Positions 1 to 11,264 of a stretch of 64,000 nucleotides of DNA are shown here, in pieces; within the stretch, counting starts at the first letter, position 1, and the number at the start of each line of letters is the position of its first letter. The translations under genes were made by a program, and so were the position numbers. The notes under the pieces are model-generated. The model had not been told where the DNA came from. It worked only from the letters and a program-made list of their open reading frames with translations, and did no database searches. Source of the stretch: Phragmites australis (lineage: Eukaryota > Streptophyta > Magnoliopsida > Poales > Poaceae); contig NC_084941.1 of assembly GCF_958298935.1 (NCBI RefSeq), forward strand, positions 19,442,001 through 19,506,000, read 5' to 3'.

Positions 1-2799
1 ATGTGATAGGGTTTATAGTTTAGATTGATGCCTTAGTCCACTCCGAAGATAGAACTAATAATGGAAAAAGATATACTTAAGAACTTGAACATTAGCTTTC
101 AACATGAGTTCACTCATTCTCTTATATACTGAAAAGTACGAACTGACTTAAAACACAGACATGAAGGAAAGCCATAATTCTAAACATCTTGAATTTGAAG
201 CTTCGGAGTGTAGTGGCCCGGTCAAAGAAGACCACTATGGAAGTGAAAGGGGAGGGCAAGAGCGGTTCAAAGGTCAATGAAATGGATGAAGTTCCCTTGT
301 CAAATAGGGACCAACCCATGTTCAATCACTGAAGTGTGGTTGAGTGAGATGATCCGCAACCAACAAATGATTTGCCATTGTCTCCAAATCACTGAATGAA
401 TTTGTTTTTTATTTCTATATGAGAACTAAAGAGTTCACTAGCACAGTCAAAGGAGTTGAATTTCTCGTGGACTTCTGCCGGTTGAATCAAATATGTTTGT
501 TCAGCTTATAGTGCACCTTCCTTTTCTTTCTTGAACCTATGGACTTCTTCCGCTTAGCAGCTTCCACATGAAGTCTTCCTCAAGAGTGGTTGATCTTGGA
601 ATTACAAATTGCCGATATTTTTAGTTAGGTTTGAGTTAGGAGTTAGAGTTTTTCCACGAAAGTGGCAGTTGTTTATTAAGTAGAGTCGGTTTCTGTTCTT
701 GCTAGTGGCCAAGCTATGAAAGCAAGGGGGAGCTAATACACGGTGAACTACTTTAGGAACTCATACCATACTAGTCGAAGGCTTAGCTTAATAGCCAAAT
801 TAGACCGAGACTACCCTGAAAAGTAAGCAAGGAGAATAATGAATTACGTAGGATACAGGCTACTTGAAATTGGTCATGAAAGATTGAAGCTTTCTTTGAA
901 GGAAGAAAAGAGGGTGCTAGATTCAATGCCCTAGAAGCTCTTAGAATCGAATACACGCAAAGAATAAGAATCTTTTCATTTTTGAATTGATAAGCGCAAT
1001 AGCCGTAGCCCTTGGGTCAATCCCAGGACCAGGCCATAACCATAAATGGCTATGAGAGAAAAGTTATTTATTTCTACCAGTCTACTTCCCAAGAGTGGGA
1101 AGAATCATGTTCACGACAATGACTCCGCTCTTTGTTAAATGGATAATTTCCTTTTCTTTAAAAGAATAGATTCTAGATTAGTCGTCTTAGCGGAAGAGGA
1201 GCTCTTAGCAATCCCCCGCTTTTTTACTTCTTTCTCTCTTTCGTTGGAAAGAACAATAGTTTATTAAGGCCTAGCTTTTGCTTTTATAGAATCAACTTTG
1301 AAAGTGGAAAATATAGAAAACTAAATCATGTGTTACTATAATGGAATTGCTTTGACTGAAGTTGGCCACATACATAGCTATGCCAATCTGCATAGGGCTA
1401 GAAGTCATTTCCTCTAGCAAGAGAGGCATCGTGCACAATGATGTTGATTCTCTCCATCTGTTTAAGAATTCTTATCAAATCAGAAAAGACATGTTGTTAT
1501 ATACTTGTTCTATCAAAAACAAGTTTCATTGAAATGTTTCAATCTTCCAAAACTAGGCTTTGCTAAGATAGAGCATGCCCACTGTCTCAGAGAACGCGAA
1601 CTCATATACCCATACCATTTTTATTTGAGTACAACATTCTTATTTAAACATTAGCTCTTGTTGTATTGGAATTTGGCCTTAGGTGATTCGACTTAACGAT
1701 AACAGCTTGACAAGAGAGGAGTATTCCGTTCTGTTTTGCAAGTCTGCAGAGGAAAGTCAATGCTCAATCAGAAAAGGAAAACATTTGATAGGGAAATAGC
1801 ATATTGGATAGGAGAAAACTTGTGAAAGGAAGGAAAGGACATTGTAGTAAATAATTAGTGGATCTACATCCCAATCACTTATCATGACAATTCAGTGTCA
1901 TTTTGTTTGTCGTCATTTTCCAAACATTCGAGGTCTTAATTGCAAGTATGAGAGTTGGTTAAAAAATAAAACATTCAGGACTGGATATTATTTGACAAAT
2001 AAGCCTTTACTTAATTCACACTTTGCCCTCAAAGTGCCAATTTAAAAGCCAACAACTAGAAGCTCCCGCGTCAGAAGCTAGAATTGACGCCACAACACAA
2101 GGCATCGCCACCACGCTATGCGCACATGGCCCTGAAGTGGAATGGCTAATTTGCACCATCTAGGGAGCCCAGCCTTCTCCCTCTCAATTCCTCTGCAATC
2201 GACTTACCAGAAATCATCATGGCAACTCCACTTCAACCCCATTCTTTCCCAGTGGAGCCTATACTTAGCCCTTTGAAAAGTATTCCAGAATGCGTGGCAG
2301 CCTATCAGAAGCATGCCTCATAGAATCTTTGTGGCGATGGTCGAAGTCTCAAACGAATCTTCTCAATAGAGGTCTCCACATAACACTCTAGAAAGTCAAA
2401 TGGGAGCATATGGTCAACCACTAAGAATCTACCTGTGGCCGAGCTTCGTACCATGATCAATTCACTCTTTCTCGAATCTTCTGCTTCCATGGCACTTCTA
2501 GATTGTTCTTTCTTGTGTTTACCGTCTCTAAAAAGCTAAGTATGGTTCACTACATTCCAACGCTCTTTAGGCGATACAATTCTTCTTTCGCTATTTGAGA
2601 AGGGGGATCTATCTAACTCGCACTATGTTTAACACATTGACTTTGAAGTGGTCCTACTCTCTTCTATCTCCGAATCACTTTGCTCTGCCCTTGGGCGCTA
2701 ATGGATTTGACTTTCACTCTTTATGGCATCTCGTTCAATCCAGTTATCTTGCTCAGTTGTATTCATTTTGCCTCATTAGGTTCTATCACAATAGACTAT

Positions 2800-2947
2800 T
2801 TCACTCCTAGAATTGGGTTTGAATTAGAATCTCTTCCCCAAATAAAAGCACAAGCTTCGATAGGGAGAAAACCAACATCATGTAAGATGAGGCCTATCCA
2901 CACTATAACGTAAGTGCTAATGCCATAGAGCGATATTCAGCCTTTGA
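2800..2947 (-). pseudogene. Ty1/copia RNase H remnant
   Basis: The minus strand reads SKAEYRSMALAL (2910-2947), which matches the conserved (S)xAEYxxMA motif of Ty1/copia RNase H. After a frame change a stretch like DVGFLPIEACAF leads to an NPIL motif, in the place where copia RNases H have their late conserved block. Stops and shifts interrupt it. It lies on the same strand as, and downstream of, the nad4 fragment, so it may have been part of the mitochondrial DNA before transfer. It is short and could be a chance resemblance outside the first motif. Confidence 0.5.
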
Positions 2948-3149
2948 GCTTGACATGGAACTTCATCCTTGATTTCGATCATTTGAGATGACATAGACAA
3001 TCTGGAACTCTAAAGTCTGACTTGTCTCACCAAAAAATGAGGATTGAATTTCTTTCCATCAGCCAAGTATGGGCAATTAGGATAGCAGGTTCTTTTCTAG
3101 GTCAACCTATCCCCTTATCCCTAAAGTTTGACTTAATATTGTTGCATAA

Positions 3150-3506
3150 CCTTTTTCCCAAAACTTGTCATACCAGACCAACCCACTGGAATGCAAATAG
3201 TGATAAAAAAAATGTGGTCAATGTCATGAAGAATGATGAAAGACCGTCTACACCCATATACAAATGGACATTTTCATAAGGAAGCCATCGAAGGCTTTCC
3301 ACAAATTGAGATTTGGTTATAGAAGGATCGAATTGTATCGAAGGATCAGGGGGATACGAAAAATTAATAAGAGAAACGCACAGACCAATCAATCGTATAG
3401 GTCTTATTGAAGAATCTGGAACAAAAATAGGAGTAATGCTTCCTAGAACGGGACAGAGAATAGGACCACTTATATCAAAATAGCATTCACTGAAATGTTC
3501 TAACAT
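3150..3506 (-). pseudogene. nad4: nad4 exon 1 fragment (NADH dehydrogenase subunit 4), mitochondrial origin
   Basis: Read on the minus strand from the ATG at 3506, the translation follows plant mitochondrial NAD4, a proton-pumping membrane subunit of complex I: it begins MLEHFSECYFDISG and contains FVESLRWLPYENV and LYMGVDG. The frame slips near 3195; in the next frame the family motif VGWSG followed by a TSFGK-like stretch continues to about 3150, after which similarity stops, short of the usual exon 1 end. Proline and serine codons are kept where the edited protein has leucine or phenylalanine (for example SGPILCP and IRPIRLIG), so the copy came from DNA and not from edited RNA. With a frameshift and no further exons it cannot be functional. 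Confidence 0.88.
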
Positions 3507-3664
3507 AGAATAGAATTGAACATTGAAAAGATTACTTGACAACAATCAATCAAAAGATAGGGCACCAAATTACTAAACAATAGGGGTCTTTCTGTGCAAG
3601 TAAGCTGAACACTATAATTGATGAGTGGGTAGGCGGGTTAGGTGCACCCCTCGCCCTGATGAGC

Positions 3665-4180
3665 CCATGGCTCCTTCGGATACGATTAATACCACCAATA
3701 ATCCTCAAATCATACAAGGTCTAATTACAAGAGCATGTGCACGATAATTAGATCACTATGTGAACTCGTTCCTTGTTGTTCGTGTTTCCTTGGATGGATT
3801 ACCACTAAATTCTTGTGATGTTTTATTGCATAGGAACGTGGGAGAAGCACTACAACCTTACTCGGATGTCACTCCTCGAAGGCCAAGTCTACTCGGACTC
3901 AAGGCTGAGCTCTAGTCGTGGTCGTGGTCGAAGTTGTGGTTGTGGTCGAAGTCGAGTTCCAGGACAACACGTCAGTAAAACGGGCATAACTCTCTCATAC
4001 GAAGTCCATTTTAGACAATCTTGGATATTCTGGAAAGCTTACGACGAGCACTTTCCAATGGATATAAGCTCTACCAAATATTCCTTATAGTTTAGTCAGA
4101 GTCAAAGGAATAAGGTATTGCATCACCATTTTGAACTCTGTCGGGTTTTGTAATCGTGTCGGAATCGGAGTCCAGATTGT
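3665..4180 (+). mobile_element. Ty3/gypsy polyprotein tail plus LTR start, decayed copy A
   Basis: This stretch repeats, with many changes, the organisation seen about 540 bases downstream at 4210-4690: a polyprotein C-terminal segment of the form ITRARAR (here LITRACAR followed by a stop), a GRNVGEALQP-like stretch at 3829-3860, then LTR-like sequence with the 'cataacT..TCATA' block. It is a degenerate second copy of the 3' end of a gypsy element and codes for nothing intact. Confidence 0.6.
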
Positions 4181-4196
4181 GCACACCTTGATGAGG

Positions 4197-4395
4197 ACAT
4201 CACTCATTTAGATACACGCATTACAAGTGATCCTCTCGTGATTGATCCATTACAAGGACCGATTACACGGGCTCGTGCACGTCGTTTAACTCATGAGGCG
4301 AATTCGTTACTCGCTATCCATACTACAAATTATAAGGATGGGATGCTACTGAATTTTTGTGAATTTTTTATGCTTAGGAATATGGGAGAAACACC
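4197..4395 (+). pseudogene. Ty3/gypsy polyprotein C-terminus, copy B
   Basis: The frame reads IDPLQGPITRARARRLTHE, the TRARAR/TRSRAK signature that ends the gag-pol polyprotein of many grass gypsy elements, followed by NSLLAIHTTN. It sits just upstream of the LTR that ends at 5462, as the 3' end of an element should. The rest of this upstream element is absent. Confidence 0.65.
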
Positions 4396-5462
4396 TATGG
4401 AACGGCCAAGTCGGACGGGGCTCAAGCCAACTTCAAGTTAGAGTCAGAACTCGGTTCGGATTAAGCAAACAGCGCCGCACTAAAACGACCATAACTTCTT
4501 CATATAGAGTCCAAATAAGGTGTTCTTTGATGCGTTGGAAAGCTAAGGACGATAGCTTTGTTTTGGTACTAGTCCAAGCTCTAGATTCATGGTGGATTAT
4601 TTTGTGTCATCAAAACAATGTGTTGTGTAATAATTTTTTGGGCCATATCGGGCCTTGTAAACGTGTTCAGGTCTAAGCCCAAGTTGTGGACGCCCCCTTG
4701 GTCGCCCAAAACCCTAGCATGCCCCTATTCATATATCTAGCAACTATTGTCGTAGACTTTTTGGGTTTTGCTTAGATTAATCTGTCATTGAACAGTTTCG
4801 CCGTCGTTCTGTTTGTGAAACCCCAACTCGTGAGCTTAACCATATTTGCAATTTCAGATTGTGTTCTTCCGTGTTTTTGCTTGTGTTCTCGATTCGCTTG
4901 CAGGAATTAGCCTTCTTGGCGAGGTCAATCGTGCCGCGCGTGGTTGATAACCAACGGAGCAGTGGTGTAGCGATTGCAAGGGTTGCATTCTATCCTGACC
5001 GGAACCCTTGGGTCTTCAACGTCGAGTCTCCACCAATCGGCTTACTATTACCTAACGGAAGATTGGGTCTAATCCTCTCATCACACCTCTCTCCACGGTT
5101 GCACAACCCTAGGTCGACCTCCTCACGCCCCCCTTTAGATTTGGGTTTAGCTTAGATTATTCTGTTTAATACAGTTTTGCCGTTTATTTGTTTGTTGAAC
5201 CCCAAACTCGAGTGCTTCATTGGTAATTAGCAATATTCAGATTGCATCTACATGTTCTTGCTTGTGTTCTCGATTCGCTTGCAGGAAAAGCCTTCTTGGC
5301 GAGGTCAACCACGTCTTGGCACAGTTGATAACCACAGAGTAGTGGTGTAGTGGTTGCGATGGTTTTTGATCTGTTCTGATCGGAGCCTTTGGATCATCAA
5401 CGTCGAAACTCCACTAATCGACTTATCATATTACCTTCGGAAGATCGGGCAAACATGCATCA
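4395..5462 (+). mobile_element. Ty3/gypsy LTR (acts as 5' LTR of the element to its right)
   Basis: The LTR is placed between the polyprotein tail on its left and the tRNA-Met primer site at 5465 on its right; it ends with the CA at 5461-5462. The left end is approximate. It contains an internal duplication (4761-5070 and 5141-5450). Because there is polyprotein tail on one side and primer site plus gag on the other, the LTR joins two partial elements, as happens after recombination between LTRs of tandem copies. Confidence 0.65.
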
Positions 5463-5464
5463 AG

Positions 5465-5476
5465 TGGTATCAGAGC
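5465..5476 (+). promoter_or_regulatory. Primer binding site for initiator tRNA-Met
   Basis: The sequence TGGTATCAGAGC is an exact complement to the 3' end of plant initiator tRNA-Met, the primer for minus-strand synthesis in most plant LTR retrotransposons. It lies two bases after the LTR's CA end. Confidence 0.93.
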
Positions 5477-5775
5477 CTCGGTTGCCTGTTAGGTAATCTC
5501 AGTTATCTCTTTTGTTTCGTCAAGTTCCTTTACCCAGAGTCCAGAAAATTACCCCACAAAAAAGGGATTTAGATCTTAGTTTACCGCTGTCCAAACCACT
5601 TTGTGTCTTTTGCAATTTTGTTTTCAGTTTTTGCGTTATTGAGTTTGAGTCTATCCTCTGTGTCTTGTTGCTGGTCGAGTCATCGTGTTCTAGTTTCTAG
5701 CGTCGAGTCTTTGCTAATTTAGTCGTGAGTTACTCGGCTTGTTTGGTCTGCTATAGCCGAGTTTGTATCCCACTT

Positions 5776-5975
5776 GGGTCCGACCAGTCATTCCAACCAC
5801 CCCTCGGGTCCTGACCACCCACTTGGGGTCCGATCAGTCACTCTGACCAACCACTCGGGGTCCGACCAGTCATTCCGACCATCCACTTATTGTCGGACCA
5901 GTCACTCCGCCCACCTTCTCGGATCCGACCACTTAGTCGGAGTTATCCACCTTCTCGGATTCGACCACCATAGCC
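5776..5975 (+). repeat. Minisatellite, about six units of ~31 bp
   Basis: Degenerate tandem units of the form GGTCCGACCAGTCACTCC followed by GACCACCCACTCG lie in the untranslated leader of the gypsy element, between its primer site and gag. Units differ by substitutions and small indels; the last copies are truncated. Confidence 0.85.
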
Positions 5976-5996
5976 GAAACAAAGGTAGCCAGAGTT

Positions 5997-6235
5997 TGGA
6001 GAGAGAGAGAGAGAGAGTCTTTTTATTACCTTTATACCCCTGCTCTCCGGAAAAAGTTTGTGACCCACATACCTCCCTGGTCTTAGAAAAGGCAGTAGAA
6101 GAGTTTTGAGTTTGTGTCACATTCGCAAAAAAAGAAAGAAAGAAAGAAAAGAAAAGAAAGCAAGAAGCAAAGAAAAAAAAGAGAAGAAGCAAAGAGTGCA
6201 AAAGAAGAAGAGAGAATTCAAAAAAAAAAAAGGAA
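5997..6235 (+). repeat. (GA)n and purine-rich tract in retroelement leader
   Basis: A run of GA repeats (5999-6016) is followed, after about 100 bases, by an almost pure A/G tract (6127-6235) built from AAAG and AAG units. Open frames through it are compositional and not genes. Confidence 0.85.
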
Positions 6236-6611
6236 TCAGTTTGCATTATGAATTTTGTTCCATTGTGCTGGTGTCTGTTATAGTTTTCGGTTTGCTTGAG
6301 CTAGTTCTAGGAACGTGTTCGGGTCAGCAACTGTGATGAGTAATGTGGACTTTTATTCAGCTTTGCTAATCTAATTTGAATTATTGTTATTCATTCATAC
6401 TAAATATTGCATGTCCAAGTTACACCTTCTCTCGATCAGAACGGTTTCTCCCCTTGCAACTACCTCACTCGCACCTGATAAGGTATCACGAACCAGCCAC
6501 CGGTCGTGCCAACTGCTGTGTATGGTAAGAACACTTGCAAGAGCATGGTAAGACGCTTGAGAGTGTGTGACTCCACCTCCACCACCTAGTAATCGATAGG
6601 GATAATATCTT

Positions 6612-7960
6612 TTGTTATCTTTGTCTACTACTAACCATGGCAGGCAAAACGTTGGTGCAAAAGAGTGTGTTTTGAGAGAAGAACTCACAATGTTGTTGGA
6701 TGATCATCAACAAACTATTAGTAACGACATTGACAAGAAGCTTGCGGGAAACAATACCGCATTGCAACGACTCAATGAAAGTATTGCAATACTCAATACA
6801 CGCTTTGATTGATTGGTTAATCTGCCATCGAACAATGGTCGACTGGATCCTCATGTTGCAGCTCATAAACAAGAGTAGTCCGTCGCGGGTGAAGAAATTT
6901 TGAGGCAAGAACGTGACGCCCTTGATGCACGACAACAGAATCGATTGAACTTCAACCGTCAAGGTATGAGAGGTAATGATTTTCAGCAGCATAACCCATG
7001 CGTTAATGATGATCCATTTGCTAAGGTTAAGTTTACTATACCATCTTTTGTGGGTGCTTATAATGCTAAAAGGTATTTAGATTGGGAGATGACGGTCGAA
7101 CAAAAGTTTAATGCTCATTTAGTTCCTGAAGTGCGTAGAGTTAGGCAAGCCACTAGTGAATTTAAAGATTTTGCAATCATCTGGTGAAATAGAGTTTGTA
7201 TCGATGGATTAGTGCCTACGACATGGAATGCTTTAAAGGTTGCTATGCGTAATAGATTTATTCCACCCACTTTTAAATGTGATTTGCATAAGAAATTGCA
7301 GCGCTTAAACCAAGGTGATAGATCCGTAGAAGAATATTATCAGGAGCTACAAATTAGTATGTTGCGTTGTGATATTATTGAGGATGAAGAGGCTGCAATG
7401 GCATGCTTTTATAGAGGGTTAAGGCGTGAAATTTAAGACATAGTTGATTACAAAGAATACAATAGTGTTCCTAGATTGTTCCAACTTGCGTGTTTGGCAG
7501 AAAAAGAATTGCAGGGACGACAACAGAGGCCAAGGAACAATTTTGGAAGCTCAACTTCTTCAACAAAATAGCTCTACGTCCAGCTTCATGGTCTGTTGCC
7601 CCCTTCTCGAGTAGGGCACATTTAGCTGTACCCTCAACACCGTCACACGCTCCTGAGATAAGCAAATCCATAAGTATGCTGGGTCCAGCCAAGAGCTCTT
7701 CTTCGGTTGCCTCTACAGGCTGATTGATCGGGATTGTATGCCACTGATGCAAGGGAATGGGACATGTTATGAAGGATTGTCTAAGTCAGCGAGCATACAT
7801 TACAACAGAGGACGGTGGATATGTAAGTGCTAGTGATGTTGAGGATGAATATGCTCTTGCAGCTAACCTTGCAGGTAAAGAGGATGAACTCGAGATGGAT
7901 ATCGACCATGAGGAAGAATTGAGTAGCTGCTACAGATAATTATAGGACACTCATTGTGCA
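6612..7960 (+). pseudogene. Ty3/gypsy gag, degenerate
   Basis: The capsid region is seen at 6985-7436: VKFTIPSFVGAYNAKRYLDW, then (after a TGA where W is expected) TTWNALKVAMRNRFIP and LQRLNQGDRSVEEYYQE, all standard for gypsy retrotransposon gag. A CCHC zinc knuckle of form CX2CX4HX4C lies at 7739-7780, but its third codon is TGA. Next comes a DGGYVSASDVEDEYALAAN stretch (7811-7870) usual between knuckle and protease. Several stops (near 6812, 6876, 7184, 7434) and frameshifts split the frame, so no capsid protein can be made. It lies about 1.1 kb after the primer site and before protease in the same orientation. Confidence 0.85.
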
Positions 7961-8039
7961 GAGAGTGTTAAGTGCTCAAATGGAGCAAGTGGAACAGTTA
8001 CAACACCATAATCTATTTCAGATGTTGCTCATAGTCAAG

Positions 8040-8460
8040 GACTTTCGTGTTTGAGTCATTATTAATGGAGGAAGCTGTAACAATTTGGTAAGTTCAAATT
8101 TGATCAAGAAACTTTCCTTGTCGACAAGAACACATTCTCATCCATACCACATTCAGTGGTTCAACAATAGCGGTAAGGTGAAGGTAATGCAAACAGTTAT
8201 GGTGCATTTTTCTATTGGTTCATACCATGATTGTACTAATTTTGATGTAGTTCCCATGCAAGCATGCTCTCTTTTGCTAGGACGACCATGAGAGTTTGAT
8301 ACTGATGTAACATATTATGGTAGAAGTAATAAGTACACTATTATGCATAAAGGAAAGAAAATAACTTTTCTACCTTCAATCCCTGTTGAAATTGTGAAAT
8401 GTGAACAAGAGATAGCAGAAAAAGATTTTCACCCAAAAAGAAAAAAGCAACAACAACTTC
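8040..8460 (+). pseudogene. Ty3/gypsy aspartic protease, active-site Asp lost
   Basis: The frame reads VIINGGSCNNLVSSNLIKKL, which corresponds to the family motif with D at the position that is N here (codon AAT near 8061-8064), followed by the flap region and the hydrophobic-GRP motif CSLLLGRP at 8263-8289. A TGA follows directly after GRP. Loss of the catalytic aspartate and the stop make it inactive. Confidence 0.8.
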
Positions 8461-8489
8461 TAAGACCAATGGAATTAAACTGAAAGGGT

Positions 8490-9447
8490 GTGTTATGGTT
8501 TCCACTAAATTTGACCTTGCTGAAATTTGTGATGATGAGCTACCATGCTATGCTTTGATATGCAAAGATGCTTTAGTTTCACTTGAGGAAATATCTACCT
8601 CTTTGCCTCCTGTTGTTGCTAACCTTTTGCAGGAGTTTGTGGATGTATTTTTAGCTGAGATACCCCTGGGATTACCACCTATTTGAGAGATTGAGCATCA
8701 AATTGATTTGATTCCAGGAGCAACTTTGCCAAATCGTGCTGCATATAGAACTAATCCGGAAGAGACTAAGGAAATTCAGCGACAAGTCCAAGACCTTTTG
8801 GACCGCGGGTATGTACAAGAAAGTCTTAGCCCTTGTGTTATTCCTGTTCTTTTGGTTTCTAAGAAAGATGGTAGTTGGCATATGTGTATTGATTGTAGAG
8901 TCATCAATAATATTACTATCAGATATCATCAACCTATCCCTAGGTTAGATGACATGCTTGATGAATTGAGCGGTTCTATAATTTTCACTAAAGTTGACTT
9001 GCGAAGCAAATACACCAGATTAGAATGAAACTTGGAGATGAATGGAAGACTTCATTTAAAACTAAGTTTGGTTTGTATGAATAGTTAGTAATGCATTTTG
9101 GGTTAACTAATGCACCTGGTACTTTCATGCAATTGATGAACGAAGTTTTACGTGTTTTCATTGGAAGATTTGTGGTGGTTTATTTTGATGATATCTTGAT
9201 TTACAGTAAGTCATAAGAACAACACTTTGATCATTTACGTGCTGTTTTTAATGCTTTGAGAGATGGACGTTTGTTCAGCAACCTCGAAAAGTGCACCTTT
9301 TGCATTGATTAAATTTTTTTTCTTGGCTATGTTATTACTCCACAGGGAATAGAGGTGGATGAAGTAAAAATCGAAGCCATAAAGAGCTGACCGACCCCTG
9401 AGACTGTTACTCAAGTAAGAAGCTTTCATGGTCTTGTGAGTTTCTAT
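8490..9447 (+). pseudogene. Ty3/gypsy reverse transcriptase, truncated
   Basis: The RT order of motifs is visible: IDLIPGATLPNRAAYRTNP (8705 onward), LLDRGYVQESLSPC, VSKKDGSWHMCIDCRVINN, PIPRLDDMLDELSGS, and KVDLRSKY (usually RSGY). After frameshifts the catalytic YFDDILIYS stretch is present at about 9181-9207, then SFHGLVSFYR at 9420-9450 where similarity ends abruptly. RNase H and integrase are missing. The break coincides with the start of an LTR lying in the opposite orientation. Confidence 0.88.
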
Positions 9448-10702
9448 CGACCGAAGGCCCGTTGTCGCGGAGAAGACGACATAGCGCATCACGGGCGGCG
9501 GCGGCAGCGGCTCCGGCGAATGGCGGCACTCCGGCGACGAACGGGCATGGCAGCAACGACTTCTAGGGCTTGGGCATGGAATAGGAGTAGGAGAGGGCGT
9601 GCAACTCATATTTATAGGGCTAGAGGCGGCTGGTTGAGGTGGAGTTCAAACCGAACACGATTCCGATTCGAGTTCGAGTCGGTTACGGTTTCTTTTTTCG
9701 CAGCTCTATATTCCAAGGATGATATCTCCATTTTCCGGACTCCAAATTGGATGTTTCATGATTCTAAATTCTAGTACTCGAAACTATCTATAACTTTGGT
9801 AGTCATTGGAACTTATGAAAATGCCATCTTGATTTTCAAAAATGCACCACAAGATAACCTGTTTGAACTCGGACTTATCTGTGCAGCACTGATTTTGGAG
9901 GCCATAACTCCTAGCTCCATTATCCAAAAGGGGCCTTCCATAGGTTCAAATCGAAGCTCTCAACGAGACCTACAACTTTGGTATTATCAAGATTTGCATT
10001 TGAGGCCGGTTTGAACTCCTAAACTTCATGAGAAGATGAGACTGTCCAGGACTCCGCGAAAATTTACAGATTTCGTGGGTCTTTTGTTGGGCCATCTAGA
10101 AGACTTGGCTAAGGGTTTGGACTTGAGCAAGATTGAGCCGAAAGACACTTTAGGTATATCTAGGGTTTAGAAAAGAAACTTTTGCAAAGAAATTTGAATA
10201 GGGTTTGAATTTGAATTGAGCTCGGAGTGAATTTAAGATAAACGAAAAAGATGAGATTGAACAAGAATAGGAGTAGATAAGGAATTTGAATTTGGATTTA
10301 GGTAGAATTTAAGAAAGAAGAGAGATTGACTTTAAACAAGAATTTGATAAGATTTGAATCGAACTAGAGAATGATCATGTATGATCAAGGATTGAATATA
10401 TGATGAATTCAAAGATTTTGAATTCCAACCATTAAGATCCTTAACTTATTCACTACTGAGTTTCGTAAAAACCTTTTCAAAACCTTTTTCACTCAATCCA
10501 CCAAAGAGAAAGAAAAGAAAAAAAACTCTAATACATTTACCTGGCTCTTAACAAAACTCAGCATGCAATGCACACAAAATAATAACCTATATTGATTGAT
10601 TGATTAAGAAAATAGGTTTTAAACTTATACTATTGTTGAAGCTATTCATATAATCTTGGAAAAATTTAGAAATTTGAGAAATCTAAAAATTAGGGTGTTA
10701 GA
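9447..10702 (-). mobile_element. LTR in minus orientation (solo or orphan)
   Basis: Read on the minus strand it starts TCTAACACCCTAATTTT, one base off the TGTAACACCC start common in grass gypsy LTRs, runs through about 1 kb of AT-rich sequence, has a TATA box (CTATAAATATG near 9620) and a GC-rich R-U5 region down to 9447. No primer site or gag follows. The left flank is gypsy RT on the plus strand and the right flank is RNase H of another element on the minus strand, so no clear target duplication can be paired. The left boundary is approximate. Confidence 0.55.
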
Positions 10703-11264
10703 GTAGGTGATGTCAATACCACTCTAGCCCCTACTCCCTTTAGCGTAAACGACTCATCGAAGTGTATGGTACAGTGCTCGTTCGTTTCTGATTATTGTTC
10801 CTGCTTACCTACGACCACTCGGCCACATAATCGACCAATGCTTGGGATTTTATAGCCGTTCGAGGGACAAACTGAATATCAAACTCCTCAAGCTCTATTG
10901 CCCACTTCGTTGTTGTCCCTGCTGCATCCCTGTTGTGTAGGATTTCCCTATTTGGGAGCGTGGAGACTACCTTGACTTTGTGGGTCTGGAAGTAGTGCCT
11001 AAACTTGCGAGAGGCCATCAGTATACCGTACATCAACTTATGTGCATGTGGGTTCTGAGCCTTAACGTCATATAGGACTTCCTGATGTAGTACACTTGTC
11101 GCTAAAGCCCCTCGCACTCGACGACCAGGACCGCGCTCGCGACCTGTGGAGTAGCTGCAACATAGAGCAAGAGCTCCTCGTCTGTTCGAGGGGTGGTTAG
11201 TATAGGAGGGGAAGAGAGGTACCTTTTGAAATCTTGGAAGGACGCCTCTGCTTCTGGTGTCCAT
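10703..11264 (-). pseudogene. Tat-type gypsy RNase H / RT connection, truncated
   Basis: The minus strand gives REILHNRDAAGTTTKWAIEL, then FDIQFVPRTAIKSQALVDYV and AEWS, the connection segment typical of Tat-lineage gypsy elements. Beyond it, in another frame, IHFDESFTLKGVGARVVLTS (about 10770-10706) is the start of the RNase H domain with its catalytic-type aspartate. The domain is cut off at 10703 where the LTR begins. Integrase is not found. Confidence 0.8.

Larger units (their letters stand above)
1..3600. other. Mitochondrial DNA insertion (NUMT), probable
   Basis: The block contains a recognisable plant mitochondrial nad4 exon 1 on the minus strand and long, gene-poor, evenly AT/GC-mixed sequence typical of grass mitochondrial intergenic DNA. 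No long ORF is open, and the only other coding trace is a copia RNase H remnant near 2800-2947, a kind of fragment that plant mitochondrial genomes often carry. Apart from nad4 and that trace I see no gene, tRNA or rRNA from 1 to 2800. The right edge, where gypsy sequence starts, is placed only roughly at 3600-3665. That the whole block is mitochondrial is inference from nad4 plus general sequence character. Confidence 0.6.

Noticed and set aside
3168..3545. nad4 as a functional nuclear gene
   Set aside because: Only part of exon 1 is present, with a frameshift, and the codons are unedited.
6106..6336. Lysine-rich 76-codon open frame
   Set aside because: It is the translation of a purine-rich tract in a retroelement leader.
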